Of a stretch of 64,000 nt of DNA, positions 34,376 through 44,191 are shown in pieces. The stretch comes from Leptospirillum ferrooxidans C2-3. Lineage in GTDB: Bacteria > Nitrospirota > Leptospirillia > Leptospirillales > Leptospirillaceae. A model generated the notes under the pieces. The model worked only from the letters and a program-made list of their open reading frames with translations, made no database searches and was not told the origin of the DNA. Location: assembly GCF_000284315.1 (NCBI RefSeq), contig NC_017094.1, forward strand, positions 899,486 to 963,485, in the 5' to 3' direction. The translations under genes and the position numbers were made by a program. How positions within the stretch are numbered: position 1 is the first letter of the stretch; every line of letters starts with the position of its first letter.

Positions 34376-34736
34376 GATTTCCCATCCTTTCTGGCAGGTG
34401 TCAGGGGGATGAAAACTTTTCCTGTCAATCACTCTCTCACTGCATCACTGCACAGAAAAAGAATATTCTTTTTTGAGGGTGATTCCAATGGATGAAGAAT
34501 GGAGTCCGATTTTGTGACCGGAAATTCCTGATATTTTCAGCCGAAAGCCAATTTGAAAAAGCTACGCCATCTGTCTTGATGTTTATCAGTCGCATTGAAA
34601 ATAGGAAAGGAGGGCATTCATGATCTGAAGAGCACTCACATGACGTCCTTTATTTTCAAGTCTTTTTATTGTCTTGTGGTCCATTTGTTTTGGATCCGGC
34701 GGGAACCATTCCAAGCAATCTGTGAAGGGAGAGAAC
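34376..34736. other. Divergent ldhA-like / gadB intergenic region
   Basis: This is a 361-base region expected to hold promoters for both genes. At 34606-34614 a very strong ribosome-site-like AAAGGAGGG is followed by ATGATCTGA, that is, a start codon, one codon and a stop. A longer frame from 34638 overlaps gadB in a different frame and looks like chance. No clear palindrome is seen. Confidence 0.4.
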
Positions 34737-36110
34737 ATGCTGACAAGAAGACATCATGCCAAAAAAAACGAAGAGTTTTTGACTCCGACATATGGAACCC
34801 GGTTTTTTACGAATGATCTGGAGGCCTTTAGAATGTCCGAAAAAGGGACAAATCCTCAAAGCGCCTATCAGATTATTCATGATGAACTGGATCTTGATGG
34901 AAACCCTTCCCTGAATCTGGCTTCATTTGTAACGACATGGATGGAGCCGGAAGCGCAAAAACTGATTTCAGAAAATCTTCAGAAAAATCTTGTGGATCAG
35001 AGTGAGTATCCCCAGACCGGGCAAATTCAGCATCGGGTCATTCATATGCTGGCTTCCCTATTTCATGCCCCAGAAGATCAGGATGTAACCGGAACCTCCA
35101 CAATCGGGTCATCGGAAGCGATTCTTCTGGGACTTCTCGCCCACAAAAAAAAATGGCAATTCAATCGGAAAAAGAAAGGGCTTTCTACTGAGTTTCCCAA
35201 TTTGGTTGTGGGGGGGGATGTTCATGTTGTCTGGGAAAAGTTCTGCCGATATTTTGATGTGGAGCTTCGCATCGTTCCATTATCCCGGAATCGTTTTATT
35301 CTCGATGTGAATGAGGCCCTTTCCATGGTGGATGAAAATACTATTGCCGTCGGGGCTGTTCTGGGTACAACCTTTACTGGTCAAATGGACCCGATTGAGG
35401 CGTTGAATGAATCTCTCGAAAAGCGTTATCGAGAGAAAGGATATTTCGTTCCCATTCATGTCGATGGGGCAAGTGGTGGATTCTTGTTACCGTTTCTCGA
35501 ACCGGAATTTGTATGGGACTTCAGGTTGAGTCATGTGAGATCGATCAATGTGTCCGGACACAAATTTGGTCTGGTCTATCCTGGAGTCGGCTGGCTATTG
35601 TTCCGGGATCGGTCGGATCTCCCGGATGATCTTGTTTTTCGGGTCAATTATCTTGGAGCGGAAGAAGAGACCTACACGCTGAATTTTTCATCAAATGCAG
35701 CGTTTGTCATTGCGCAATACTATAATTTACTCAGGTTGGGAAAGCAGGGATATCGCCAAATATTGAATAATTGTCTTGATAATGCCCGATTCTTTGCTGG
35801 CAAGCTTGAAAAGTCTTCCTTTTTTGTCCCGATTGACCCCAATCCTTCTTTGCCGATTGTTGCTTTTTCTCTTCGATCACCTCATGGAGGAAGAGAGATG
35901 GAGATTTCCGCTGAGCTCAAAAAGTTTGGCTGGATTGTTCCGGCTTATACTCTTCCACCAAAAGCAGAGACTATTTCTGTTCTCAGGGTTGTTGTTCGTG
36001 AGCAAGTCAGCAGAAATATGTTGGAGCACCTCCTTGAACACCTTGATATTTCTTCAAGAATCCTGAAGAATCCATCCCTGCAGACACACGAGTCCCCTCC
36101 TGTTTGCTAA
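34737..36110 (+). CDS. gadB: Glutamate decarboxylase
   Basis: The 457-residue PLP enzyme decarboxylates glutamate to GABA, consuming a proton; with an antiporter it gives acid resistance. It shows the family features throughout: NLASFVTTWMEPEA at about 60, HVDGASGGF at 241-249, and the PLP Schiff-base lysine in NVSGHKFGLVYPG at K276, the same number as in E. coli GadB. Length is close to the usual ~466. GGGAGAG precedes ATG 34737. The C-terminus differs from the E. coli His-Thr end that closes the active site at neutral pH, so regulation may differ. No glutamate/GABA antiporter gene is adjacent. A Kch channel gene follows. Confidence 0.93.
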   Translation: MLTRRHHAKKNEEFLTPTYGTRFFTNDLEAFRMSEKGTNPQSAYQIIHDELDLDGNPSLNLASFVTTWMEPEAQKLISENLQKNLVDQSEYPQTGQIQHRVIHMLASLFHAPEDQDVTGTSTIGSSEAILLGLLAHKKKWQFNRKKKGLSTEFPNLVVGGDVHVVWEKFCRYFDVELRIVPLSRNRFILDVNEALSMVDENTIAVGAVLGTTFTGQMDPIEALNESLEKRYREKGYFVPIHVDGASGGFLLPFLEPEFVWDFRLSHVRSINVSGHKFGLVYPGVGWLLFRDRSDLPDDLVFRVNYLGAEEETYTLNFSSNAAFVIAQYYNLLRLGKQGYRQILNNCLDNARFFAGKLEKSSFFVPIDPNPSLPIVAFSLRSPHGGREMEISAELKKFGWIVPAYTLPPKAETISVLRVVVREQVSRNMLEHLLEHLDISSRILKNPSLQTHESPPVC

Positions 36111-36199
36111 ACGGATATTGAGCGCGATTTCATTATTGGAACTTAACGAATTTTATTTGTTTGTCTGCCTTTTTTCATAGGGAAGAGAGTCTTTTTAAG

Positions 36200-37456
36200 A
36201 TGCTGAAGGATCTTTTTTCGAAATGGATTCTGAAGTGGAAAGAATTCGTGGGGGCATTTCGTCTGTTGTTTGCGAAGTGGTCCCATGGATATTTGGGGAA
36301 ACTTCATCCGCAATTTTGGTTCCCCCATGGAGTTCTTGCCCTGATCCTGATCTTTTTGGGGATCAGGAATGTCTTGCCCCTTCTCGAGCAGATCAGGCTC
36401 TTGAGTGAAGGCATTATCCGTTATGGACCGGTAGAAGACTTTAGCCATCTTCCTGCATTTTTTCAGCATTGGATGGGAAGTGTCAGAAGCTTTATTGGTA
36501 TCTTGCAGATATTGATGGGGGTTGGACTTGTATTTCGATCCCGTTTTGCTTGGGCTGCAGGGCTTGTTCTCTCATCCGCATCATTTTTGATCCTGTTCCG
36601 TCAAAATCACGGACATCTTATTTTACCGTCCATCGGAGATCTTGTTCTGTTTTTTGGGCTGGTTCTTTTTCGTCGCCAATTCTACCGGTCAAATGTTGCA
36701 ACCGGAACGATGTTTTCTCTTATCAGTATCATTCTTCTCTTTTCGTATGCGGTATTTGGATCCTTTTTGCTGGGAATGGGGTTCAATCCGCCAATCAAAA
36801 ATCTTTTGACTTCTTTTTATTATGCTGTTGTCACGATGTCCACTGTCGGGTACGGTGATATTGTTCCTGTTACAGATGATGCCCGAATTTTCACTGTTTC
36901 GATTATTATTTTGGGAATCAGTGTTTTTACAGCGTCATTATCCACGGTCATTCTTCCACTGATGAATGAGCGTGTCCAACATCTGTTGATGGGAGAAAGA
37001 AAAGGGATGGTTCGAAAAAGTCACTATATTCTGGTTGGAACCAGCGCTTTGGCGATGAATACCTACGAGGAACTTGCCCGTAGGAACTTTCCTGTCACTT
37101 TTATTGTTCCAAAGAGGAGAGTTGATGGTGATTGGGAGAAAATTGATCAGGTCGAAGGTGACCCAATAGATCCGGAAGTCTTGAAAAAGGCAGGAATTGC
37201 CGATGCTTTGGCAATCCTGGCGCTTCTTGAAGATGATGGTGATAATGCTTTTGTTGTGCTTGCAGCGAGAGAAACCGGTTCGGTTGCAAAGACGGTTGTT
37301 TCCGTTCGAAACAGGGAGAAGCTGGCAAGGGTCCGCACCGTTCATCCGGATTTGATTTTATCCTCGGATCTTATCGGAGGACAGCTTCTTGCAATGGCTC
37401 TTGCAGGAGAAGATGTCGATGGAAACGAAATCATCCGAAAAATCTTTCAGAGCTAA
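36200..37456 (+). CDS. kch: Kch-type potassium channel with C-terminal RCK (TrkA-N) domain
   Basis: The 418-residue membrane protein has about six hydrophobic helices, the K+ selectivity filter TVGYGD at 215-220 between the last two, and a cytosolic RCK domain (SHYILVGTSALAMNTYEEL and LKKAGIADALAILALLEDDGDNAFVVLAARE). Similarity to E. coli Kch is strong in the filter-to-RCK region (MSTVGYGDIVPV, DADNAFVVL-like). Start ATG 36200 is chosen over the TTG at 36161. It follows gadB by about 90 bases, so co-regulation in pH or ion homeostasis is plausible. The gene name is by family resemblance. Confidence 0.9.
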   Translation: MLKDLFSKWILKWKEFVGAFRLLFAKWSHGYLGKLHPQFWFPHGVLALILIFLGIRNVLPLLEQIRLLSEGIIRYGPVEDFSHLPAFFQHWMGSVRSFIGILQILMGVGLVFRSRFAWAAGLVLSSASFLILFRQNHGHLILPSIGDLVLFFGLVLFRRQFYRSNVATGTMFSLISIILLFSYAVFGSFLLGMGFNPPIKNLLTSFYYAVVTMSTVGYGDIVPVTDDARIFTVSIIILGISVFTASLSTVILPLMNERVQHLLMGERKGMVRKSHYILVGTSALAMNTYEELARRNFPVTFIVPKRRVDGDWEKIDQVEGDPIDPEVLKKAGIADALAILALLEDDGDNAFVVLAARETGSVAKTVVSVRNREKLARVRTVHPDLILSSDLIGGQLLAMALAGEDVDGNEIIRKIFQS

Positions 37457-37500
37457 GCGAAGAGATTGCTCTGATAAAAAAGGACTTAAGGGTCAGCAGA

Positions 37501-40500
37501 TTAATCCTCTTTTGCAGAGGTTTTGATCGATCGGTTGAATTCTTCATCATAACGGAACCTGTTGGGAATCTCGTGTCTTAAAAGCTTGTAGACGGCCGGG
37601 ACCAAAAACAATGTCGAAATTGTTGCGATCAAAAGTCCACCGATTACAGCTCTTCCTAAGGGAGCATTCTGTTCCCCTCCGCTTCCACTTCCGAACGCCA
37701 TGGGCAACATGCCCAGAATCATTGCCGTTGCCGTCATGAGAATAGGACGAAGTCTTGTTGCGCCAGCGCTTTGAGCTGAGTCTCCAGCGGAGAGTCCCCG
37801 TCCGCGCTCGTCATTCGCAAAAGTAACAAGCAAAATGCTATTGGCTGTTGCAACGCCAATGACCATGATGGCGCCCATGGCCGATTCGACATTCAGTGTG
37901 GTATGTGTCAGGAAAAGGGCTATTGCAACGCCCAGAAGTCCCATCGGTATCGAAACAAGAATGATGAAGGGATCCAGAAAAGACTGGAAATTGAGCACCA
38001 GAAGCAGGTAGACCAGCAGAAGTGCCAGAATGAGACCAAGGCCAAAATGAGTGAAGGATTCAAGCATTGCCTCACTTTGTCCTCGATACCGAATGGTGGT
38101 GCCTGGTGGAAGTGCAAGCTTTTGGATCTGGTGTTTGATTGCGATGGTGAGTGATCCCAAATCACGACCCTGAGTATTGACCAAAACGTCAACAACCCTT
38201 TGAACGGTGTAATGGGAGATGGATCCTGGCGAGACTCCTTCTTTGACGTCTGCGAGATTGGAGAGATATTGGGTGTTTAAGACAGGGTTGGATAAAGGTG
38301 TCGTCCCCCTGATGGGAATGGATTTCAGATCTGAGACGGAATCAATTTCTGGAATTGGCGTTTGAACGGCTACAATATAGTTGATTCCATTTAACGGATT
38401 GACCCAGTAGTTTGGTGCAACGAGGGCACTTGATGCCAGTGAGACCAAAAGGTTCGATGCTACATCATTTTGGGTCAGCCCAACCTCCAGCGCATTGCCT
38501 CTGTGGGTATGGATGAATATGGTTGGATAATGCATGACCTGAGGAATTGAGACGTCTGCCGCCCCGGGGATTTGTCTGACAATTTTCCGGATTTTTTTTG
38601 CAAGCTGATAGGATGACTCCAGATTGCGACCCTCAACCTGAATATCAATAGGAGCGGATAGTCCAAAATCCAGAACCTGACTGATGATGTCCGCTGGCTT
38701 GAACCAGAAAGAGAGATCCGGAAATTCCTTTGCCAGTTTGCTCCGGATCTCTTTCTGATAGGAGAAGACTGAGTGATGGTGTTTTTTGAGTGAGATCAGA
38801 AAGTCGGCGTCCATTGGTCCGATACTGTCTGTTTCATAAAAGGCAAGATTGTAGAAAACAGGGAGTCCAATATTCACATCAACGGACTTGAGCTCCGATG
38901 GTGGAATGATGTTATGAAGTGCTTTTTCGACTTGGGCCGCATATTGTTCGGAAACTTCTATTCTGGTCCCGTCTGGTGCCCGCATGTGAAGAGCCAGAAG
39001 ACCGGCATCAACATTCGGGAAGAAGTCAAAACCGACTCTTGTTAGGAGGAGAACTCCCCCAGCTGCCAGTACAAGACAGGTGGCAATCACCATTCCCGGC
39101 TTCAGCAAAACCTTTCCCAGCATGAATTGATAGCGTACCTTCAGTTTTTCAAAAAAATGTAAAAATAATTTGGAGATTCCTGATCGTTTGGGTTCGGTTT
39201 TCCCGCTGGCCGATGGTCCGGAAGGATCGGTGAGGTTCTTTTGCCCGGAATGCTTTTGATGGATGATTTTTGAAAGGGTGACAACCAGGGTTCTGGAGAG
39301 AAAGTAGCTTGCCAACATGGAAAATACGACTGCAAGCGCTAGAGGTGTAAAAAGAAAGCGGGAGACGCCCTGCAGGAGAATGACCGGAAAAAAAACAATC
39401 AGGATTGAAAGGGTTCCCACAAATGCCGGCAGTGCGACCTGATTGGCTCCATCATAGACCGCAAGAAGGGGATCTTCTGTAAGGGCAAGATTTCTTTCAA
39501 TGTTTTCAATGGCAACTGTTGCGTCATCGACCAACATTCCGATGGCCAGGGCAAGCCCTCCGAGAGTCATGAGATTCAGGGACTCTCCCGAGATCTTTAA
39601 AAAGAATAAAGCCGTTAATATGGATAATGGGATGGATAAAAGGATGATGACCGTGGATCTCAGGTCTCCCAGAAAAAGATAAATCATCAGGGAAACAAGA
39701 AGTGTTCCGATGACTCCTTCCATGATGACATCGACGAGAGCCTGTTTGACAAAGACAGACTGGTCAAAAAATGGCTTCAGGTGAATCCCTGTTGGAAGAA
39801 GGGATTCAATATGCGGAATCAGCCGTTTGACATCCGAAACAACTGTTAGAGTTGATGCTCCGACATGTTTGAAAACCGTGAGATAAGTGGACCTCATTCC
39901 GTTGACACGGACAACATTTTCCTGGGGAGCAAATCCATCATGGACGAGGGCTACATCCTTGAGCCTTACAACGGTTGACCCCATGGCTTTTACAGGCAGA
40001 TTTCCCAGTCCAGCCAATTTGGAAGGACTTCCATTAATTTCTATGTTCAGCTCTTTTGTGCCGATTCTGGCGGTGCCTGCCGGGACAATGATGTTCGAGC
40101 GAGTCAGTGTATTGACGATATCATTTGGAGAAAGACCATAACCAAGAAGTTTTTGAGGATTGATATCCACCATGACCTGGCGCATTTTTCCACCAAAGGG
40201 GGCAGGCGTTGAGAGCCCTGGAATCGTAAACAGGTAGACTCTGATAAAGTTCAGTCCGTAGTCATAAAGCTGCTGTTCCGAATAGCGCTTCCCCTGAATT
40301 TCGAGCTGAACGATCGGAACATTTGCCGCATTGTAACTGATGATGTTGGGGGGCATCGTTCCCGGGGGAAAGATTCTGAGAAGTGTTTCTGATACAGCAC
40401 TGATTTGGGCAATTGCAGCTGCAATACTTTCTCCCTGATGAAAGTAGATCTTGATCAACCCTGTTCCGGAGATGGATTCCGACTCTATACGGCTGATCCC

Positions 40501-40728
40501 ATTGACGGTGGTCGAATAGGCCCTCTCAGATATGAGGACCATCCTTTCTTCCATGTCTGTGGGGGAGAGCCCTGGATAATTCCAGACGACCTTGACCACG
40601 GGGATGTCGATGGCAGGAAAGATATCGAGAATCATTTTCTGAGCGGCGAGGACACCCATGATGGTGATCAGGGCGCACAGGACAAATATGGTATAGGGAC
40701 GCTTCAGCGCCAGCCGGACTAAAAACAA
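37501..40728 (-). CDS. RND-family efflux transporter, no adaptor gene beside it
   Basis: The 1075-residue protein is a full-length RND pump: N-terminal TM, periplasmic head, and two sets of membrane helices (AIGMLVDDATVAIENIERN with the TM4 Asp pair; IGVATANSILLVTFAND in TM10, where AcrB's Lys is Ala and the following Glu is Thr). It is clearly different from the RND at 8172. It moves substrates out of the periplasm using the proton gradient. The gene on its 5' side encodes a DUF3105 membrane protein and not an HlyD-type adaptor, and no TolC gene is near. It may borrow the adaptor/TolC encoded elsewhere or work in another way. Confidence 0.93.
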   Translation of the reverse strand: MFLVRLALKRPYTIFVLCALITIMGVLAAQKMILDIFPAIDIPVVKVVWNYPGLSPTDMEERMVLISERAYSTTVNGISRIESESISGTGLIKIYFHQGESIAAAIAQISAVSETLLRIFPPGTMPPNIISYNAANVPIVQLEIQGKRYSEQQLYDYGLNFIRVYLFTIPGLSTPAPFGGKMRQVMVDINPQKLLGYGLSPNDIVNTLTRSNIIVPAGTARIGTKELNIEINGSPSKLAGLGNLPVKAMGSTVVRLKDVALVHDGFAPQENVVRVNGMRSTYLTVFKHVGASTLTVVSDVKRLIPHIESLLPTGIHLKPFFDQSVFVKQALVDVIMEGVIGTLLVSLMIYLFLGDLRSTVIILLSIPLSILTALFFLKISGESLNLMTLGGLALAIGMLVDDATVAIENIERNLALTEDPLLAVYDGANQVALPAFVGTLSILIVFFPVILLQGVSRFLFTPLALAVVFSMLASYFLSRTLVVTLSKIIHQKHSGQKNLTDPSGPSASGKTEPKRSGISKLFLHFFEKLKVRYQFMLGKVLLKPGMVIATCLVLAAGGVLLLTRVGFDFFPNVDAGLLALHMRAPDGTRIEVSEQYAAQVEKALHNIIPPSELKSVDVNIGLPVFYNLAFYETDSIGPMDADFLISLKKHHHSVFSYQKEIRSKLAKEFPDLSFWFKPADIISQVLDFGLSAPIDIQVEGRNLESSYQLAKKIRKIVRQIPGAADVSIPQVMHYPTIFIHTHRGNALEVGLTQNDVASNLLVSLASSALVAPNYWVNPLNGINYIVAVQTPIPEIDSVSDLKSIPIRGTTPLSNPVLNTQYLSNLADVKEGVSPGSISHYTVQRVVDVLVNTQGRDLGSLTIAIKHQIQKLALPPGTTIRYRGQSEAMLESFTHFGLGLILALLLVYLLLVLNFQSFLDPFIILVSIPMGLLGVAIALFLTHTTLNVESAMGAIMVIGVATANSILLVTFANDERGRGLSAGDSAQSAGATRLRPILMTATAMILGMLPMAFGSGSGGEQNAPLGRAVIGGLLIATISTLFLVPAVYKLLRHEIPNRFRYDEEFNRSIKTSAKED

Positions 40729-40779
40729 ATGATCAGTTCTCCTGTGATGTTACGTAAGGATAAATGGGGTGATTGATCT

Positions 40780-41412
40780 TTATTGGCGGCTGTTCTGACC
40801 ATTGGCAAGCCATTTTGCGATAAACTTTTTGATTTTGTTTTCGTCAACCTTATTGAGTGAAAGAAGTCTTGTCCAGGCGGTGACAGTAATACGCGATGGC
40901 AGTGTTGGATTCTTGGCCACAACAACGCCTTTTCCTTCCTCCAGACCGATAGATGGTGCATAAGTGTCGAAGGAGCGGGCAAGCGATTCAAGTTTTGTGA
41001 CGGTATCCGGACAGTTGCAATTATACTGGATCAAGATGTTCCCGTGTTCCAGCAGATGTACCTGTATGTAGTCCGGCATCGGGGAATCCGGGAAGTAGGA
41101 GGCAATAAACTCCTCACGATGTGGCCCTGATGTCGGTGGCGAACTATTGTAATGAAATCCTCTAAGCTGCGACATTTCCCAGTGGTCATGACCCTGGGAT
41201 GGGTAAAAGACTCCGAGATCCGGATCTGTTGTGCTAGCAGCAGGGGATGGTTGGGAGGATGCAGCGGGAGCTGGCTGTGAGGGGATCGATTCACTCATCT
41301 GGGTGGCTTTTTTATGTTGCACGATATAGACGAGAAAAGTTCCGACAATCAAGAGAACTAAGATTAATGGCCAACGAGTTGAAAATGAGGTTGATTTTTG
41401 ACTGCTAGGCAT
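40780..41412 (-). CDS. DUF3105 family membrane protein
   Basis: The 210-residue protein has an N-terminal TM helix at about 15-35 (WPLILVLLIVGTFLVYIV), a Pro/Ser/Ala-rich linker, and a DUF3105 domain (GHDHW, FHYNSSPPTSGPHREE, LLEHGNILIQYNC). The domain is conserved with several His and is outside the cytoplasm here. Its function is unknown. ATG 41412 has AGGAGA about ten bases upstream; a longer TTG start at 41517 is less likely. It is 51 bases upstream of the RND gene on the same strand, so it is likely co-transcribed. Confidence 0.8.
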   Translation of the reverse strand: MPSSQKSTSFSTRWPLILVLLIVGTFLVYIVQHKKATQMSESIPSQPAPAASSQPSPAASTTDPDLGVFYPSQGHDHWEMSQLRGFHYNSSPPTSGPHREEFIASYFPDSPMPDYIQVHLLEHGNILIQYNCNCPDTVTKLESLARSFDTYAPSIGLEEGKGVVVAKNPTLPSRITVTAWTRLLSLNKVDENKIKKFIAKWLANGQNSRQ

Positions 41413-41650
41413 GGAAAGGGCTCTCCTGATTGTGGTCCCATGAGGAATTCGGAACTGGTACAAGTTATTTTTGATGGTGAATGGCGACAAACTCTTCGAT
41501 GTCAGTTGAGAATCCAAGACTATCTGGGGAGATTCTCCCTATGAGGCTAATGTTCTCCATTATCGCTTTTAGGAACACGCTGTTCAATAGACTTCTTGTA
41601 TTGGAGTGGATGGCCTGGTTATGAGGAAGATGCGAGAGAGTCCCGCAGCA

Positions 41651-42274
41651 CTAATGGTGGTTCAGAAAATCCTTCATTGTTTTAATGGGATCGGGAGATT
41701 TTGTCAGGGCCCCGGACACCGCAATCGTTTGTGCTCCGGCCCGGAAGATGTCTCCAGCCATGTCAGGGGTGATGCCTCCAATCGCCACGAGTGGAAGTGC
41801 CGTTATTTTTTTAGTTTCAATGATGCCCTGAATTCCTCTGGGGGGATGCTCTAGATCTTTTGTTTTAGTGGGGTTGATGGGGCCAACTCCAAGATAGGAT
41901 GGAGAAAGGATGACCGACCTTTTGACCTCATACGGATTATGCGTTGAGATGCCAATGTGAAGATTTTTGAGCTCCAGGGGGATTAATTCCGAGGTCATTG
42001 AAGGAATGTCCTCTTGCCCCAAGTGAACGCCATCAGCTTCGATCAGATAGGCGATATCGGGTCTGTCATTGATCGTCAGAAGGGCTTTGTAGCTTGAGGT
42101 GAGCTCGCGTATTTCGAGAGCCCAGGAAAACAAAGCTTTTTCCGTCAGGGCCTTTTCCCTGAACTGGAACCAGGAAAGTCCTTCGGAAAGGAGGCTTTCA
42201 AGGTGTGAAAAAAAAGATGTCTTATCAGGAAAATCCTGACTGCCGGCAATATAAAGAAGTTTTGGAAATGTCAC
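41651..42274 (-). CDS. thiE: Thiamine-phosphate synthase ThiE
   Basis: The 207-residue protein joins the HMP-PP and thiazole-phosphate parts of thiamine. It shows the TIM-barrel pattern of ThiE: WFQFREKA (for QLREK), LLTINDRPDIAYLIEADGVHLGQED, GISTHNPYEV, YLGVGPINPTKTK and LVAIGGITPDM. Length is typical. It begins four bases after the accC stop and closes the accB-accC-thiE run on the minus strand. No TPP riboswitch is seen. Confidence 0.93.
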   Translation of the reverse strand: MTFPKLLYIAGSQDFPDKTSFFSHLESLLSEGLSWFQFREKALTEKALFSWALEIRELTSSYKALLTINDRPDIAYLIEADGVHLGQEDIPSMTSELIPLELKNLHIGISTHNPYEVKRSVILSPSYLGVGPINPTKTKDLEHPPRGIQGIIETKKITALPLVAIGGITPDMAGDIFRAGAQTIAVSGALTKSPDPIKTMKDFLNHH

Positions 42275-42278
42275 GAGT

Positions 42279-43676
42279 TTATTCCTGGACCGGTGATTGA
42301 ATCGTTTCTAAAAGAAGTCTTTTTTCCCTTTTTGCCATGACCTTCTCGATGAATCCTGTGTCATATTTTCCTTTGATGAAGTCTGGGTCATCCAGAATGG
42401 TCAGGTGGAGCGGAATGGTTGTTTTTATGCCTTCAACAAGATATTCGGATAGAGCTCTTTTCATTCTCGCAATAGCCTCATCCCTGTTTCTTCCTGTGAC
42501 AATGACCTTTGAAAGGAGACTGTCGTAGTGAGGGGAGATGACTGACCCTGTTGTCACCCATGAGTCAATCCTCACACCAGGCCCGCCGGGCTGGATCATC
42601 CGGGTGATTGTTCCGGGTGAAGGTGTGAATGTCCAGGGATCCTCCGCATTGATCCGGCACTCAATGGTATGGCCAATGCTTTTAGGAACGTCCTCGATCG
42701 ATCTGCCCGCGGCAATTAGGATTTGAGCCTTGACGAGGTCGTAATTGAAGGCTTGTTCCGTAATAGGGTGTTCAACTTGAATGCGGGTGTTCATTTCTAT
42801 GAAATAAAAATTTCGTTTGTCATCAACAAGAAATTCTATTGTTCCGGCATTTACATAACCGCATGCTTTTGCTGCCCTTATTGCAATCTCGGACATTTTC
42901 GACCGGACAGAAGGGGTGAGCAGGGGAGATGGTGTTTCCTCAAGCAGTTTCTGGTGGCGACGTTGGACAGAGCAATCTCTCTCACCCATGGCGATAACAT
43001 TCCCGTCATGATCCGATAAAATTTGGATCTCGACATGGTGAGGACCAATAAAATATTTTTCAATATAGACATCTCTGGAGCCAAATGCCTGGTAGGCTTC
43101 GGTTTGGGCGGATTGAAACGCATTTGAAAAGCCATCTTTTGCATGAACAATTCTCATTCCTCGGCCACCACCACCAGCAGATGCTTTGATGATAAGAGGA
43201 AAGCCTATTTCATCCGCTATTTCCATCCCTTCGTCCTCGGATGCTACGGCACCTATTGATCCCGGTACAACAGGGACACCTGTTTCCCTCATCAGAGCCT
43301 TGGCCCGGGCCTTATCTCCCATAAGGGAAATGCTTTCCGGGGATGGTCCAATAAAAACCACTCCGGCAGAGTGGCAAATTTCAGCAAAATGGGCATTCTC
43401 GGAGAGGAAACCATAGCCCGGGTGAATCGCTTCGGATTGGGTGACTTCGGCGGCACTGATAATATTGGGAATATTTCTGTAGCTGGAATTTGTTTCAGGG
43501 GGGCCGACACAGACAGCTTCGTCTGCCATTTGAACGTGCAGGGCATTTCGGTCGGAGGTGGAAAAAATAGCGACAGTCCGAATCCCAAGTTCCTTGCAGG
43601 CCCTAATGATGCGTACGGCGATTTCTCCCCTGTTTGCGATCAGAATCTTCTGGAATGGAGGTGTTTGAATCGTCAT
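42279..43676 (-). CDS. accC: Acetyl-CoA carboxylase, biotin carboxylase subunit
   Basis: The 465-residue ATP-grasp enzyme carboxylates biotin on AccB, the first step of fatty-acid synthesis. Visible motifs: KILIANRGEIAVRIIRACKELGI at the N-terminus, GGGGRGMRIV (ATP loop), and EMNTRIQVEHPITE with the catalytic Glu/Arg. It overlaps accB by four bases (ATGA). Length is slightly above the usual ~450, with a short C-terminal extension. Confidence 0.96.
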   Translation of the reverse strand: MTIQTPPFQKILIANRGEIAVRIIRACKELGIRTVAIFSTSDRNALHVQMADEAVCVGPPETNSSYRNIPNIISAAEVTQSEAIHPGYGFLSENAHFAEICHSAGVVFIGPSPESISLMGDKARAKALMRETGVPVVPGSIGAVASEDEGMEIADEIGFPLIIKASAGGGGRGMRIVHAKDGFSNAFQSAQTEAYQAFGSRDVYIEKYFIGPHHVEIQILSDHDGNVIAMGERDCSVQRRHQKLLEETPSPLLTPSVRSKMSEIAIRAAKACGYVNAGTIEFLVDDKRNFYFIEMNTRIQVEHPITEQAFNYDLVKAQILIAAGRSIEDVPKSIGHTIECRINAEDPWTFTPSPGTITRMIQPGGPGVRIDSWVTTGSVISPHYDSLLSKVIVTGRNRDEAIARMKRALSEYLVEGIKTTIPLHLTILDDPDFIKGKYDTGFIEKVMAKREKRLLLETIQSPVQE

Positions 43677-44140
43677 CCGTTCTCCGGCGTGATTGCAATT
43701 TCGATGAGCGGAGTCCCAAACTCAACGGCTCGTCCATCTTCCACCAGAATTGTCTTTACTATGCCGTCAAACTCGGATTCAATCTCATTCATCAATTTCA
43801 TGGCTTCTATGATGCAGAGGACCTGTCCTTTGCGAACAACCGATCCAATTTCAACATATGGACCTGCTTCCGGTGAAGGAGAGCGGTAAAATGTGCCAAC
43901 GATGGGAGAGGTAATATTCCGGGAAGATTCTTTATCTGCGGGGGGATTGGCAGGGTGCTTTAATCCTTCTGAGGAAGGGTATTCAGAGATTGGCTCCCTT
44001 GAGATCAACTTCATGCCGGTTGAGGTCGGGTAGGCGGGCTTTTCTATGCGAATGCGAAGCCCTTCCCTCTCCAACTCAAAAACGGTAATGTTCGTCCCCT
44101 GCAAAAGAGCCAAAATTTCAGATATTTCAGGATTTGTCAT
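43673..44140 (-). CDS. accB: Acetyl-CoA carboxylase, biotin carboxyl carrier protein
   Basis: The 155-residue protein has an N-terminal helical region, a Pro/Ser-rich linker, and a C-terminal biotinyl domain with the biotinylated Lys in EAMKLMNEIES and the typical VGTFYRSPSP start. It carries carboxybiotin between AccC and the transferase. AAGGGA precedes the ATG. It lies between efp and accC in an order (efp-accB-accC) common in many bacteria. Confidence 0.96.
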   Translation of the reverse strand: MTNPEISEILALLQGTNITVFELEREGLRIRIEKPAYPTSTGMKLISREPISEYPSSEGLKHPANPPADKESSRNITSPIVGTFYRSPSPEAGPYVEIGSVVRKGQVLCIIEAMKLMNEIESEFDGIVKTILVEDGRAVEFGTPLIEIAITPENG

Positions 44141-44191
44141 TGGCTTCCCTTTTGATGCGCGGGAGTGATGTCCGTTTTATCATGATAGGTC

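Noticed and set aside
34638-34816. Small hydrophobic peptide upstream of gadB
   Set aside because: It overlaps the gadB coding region in another frame and lacks a ribosome site.
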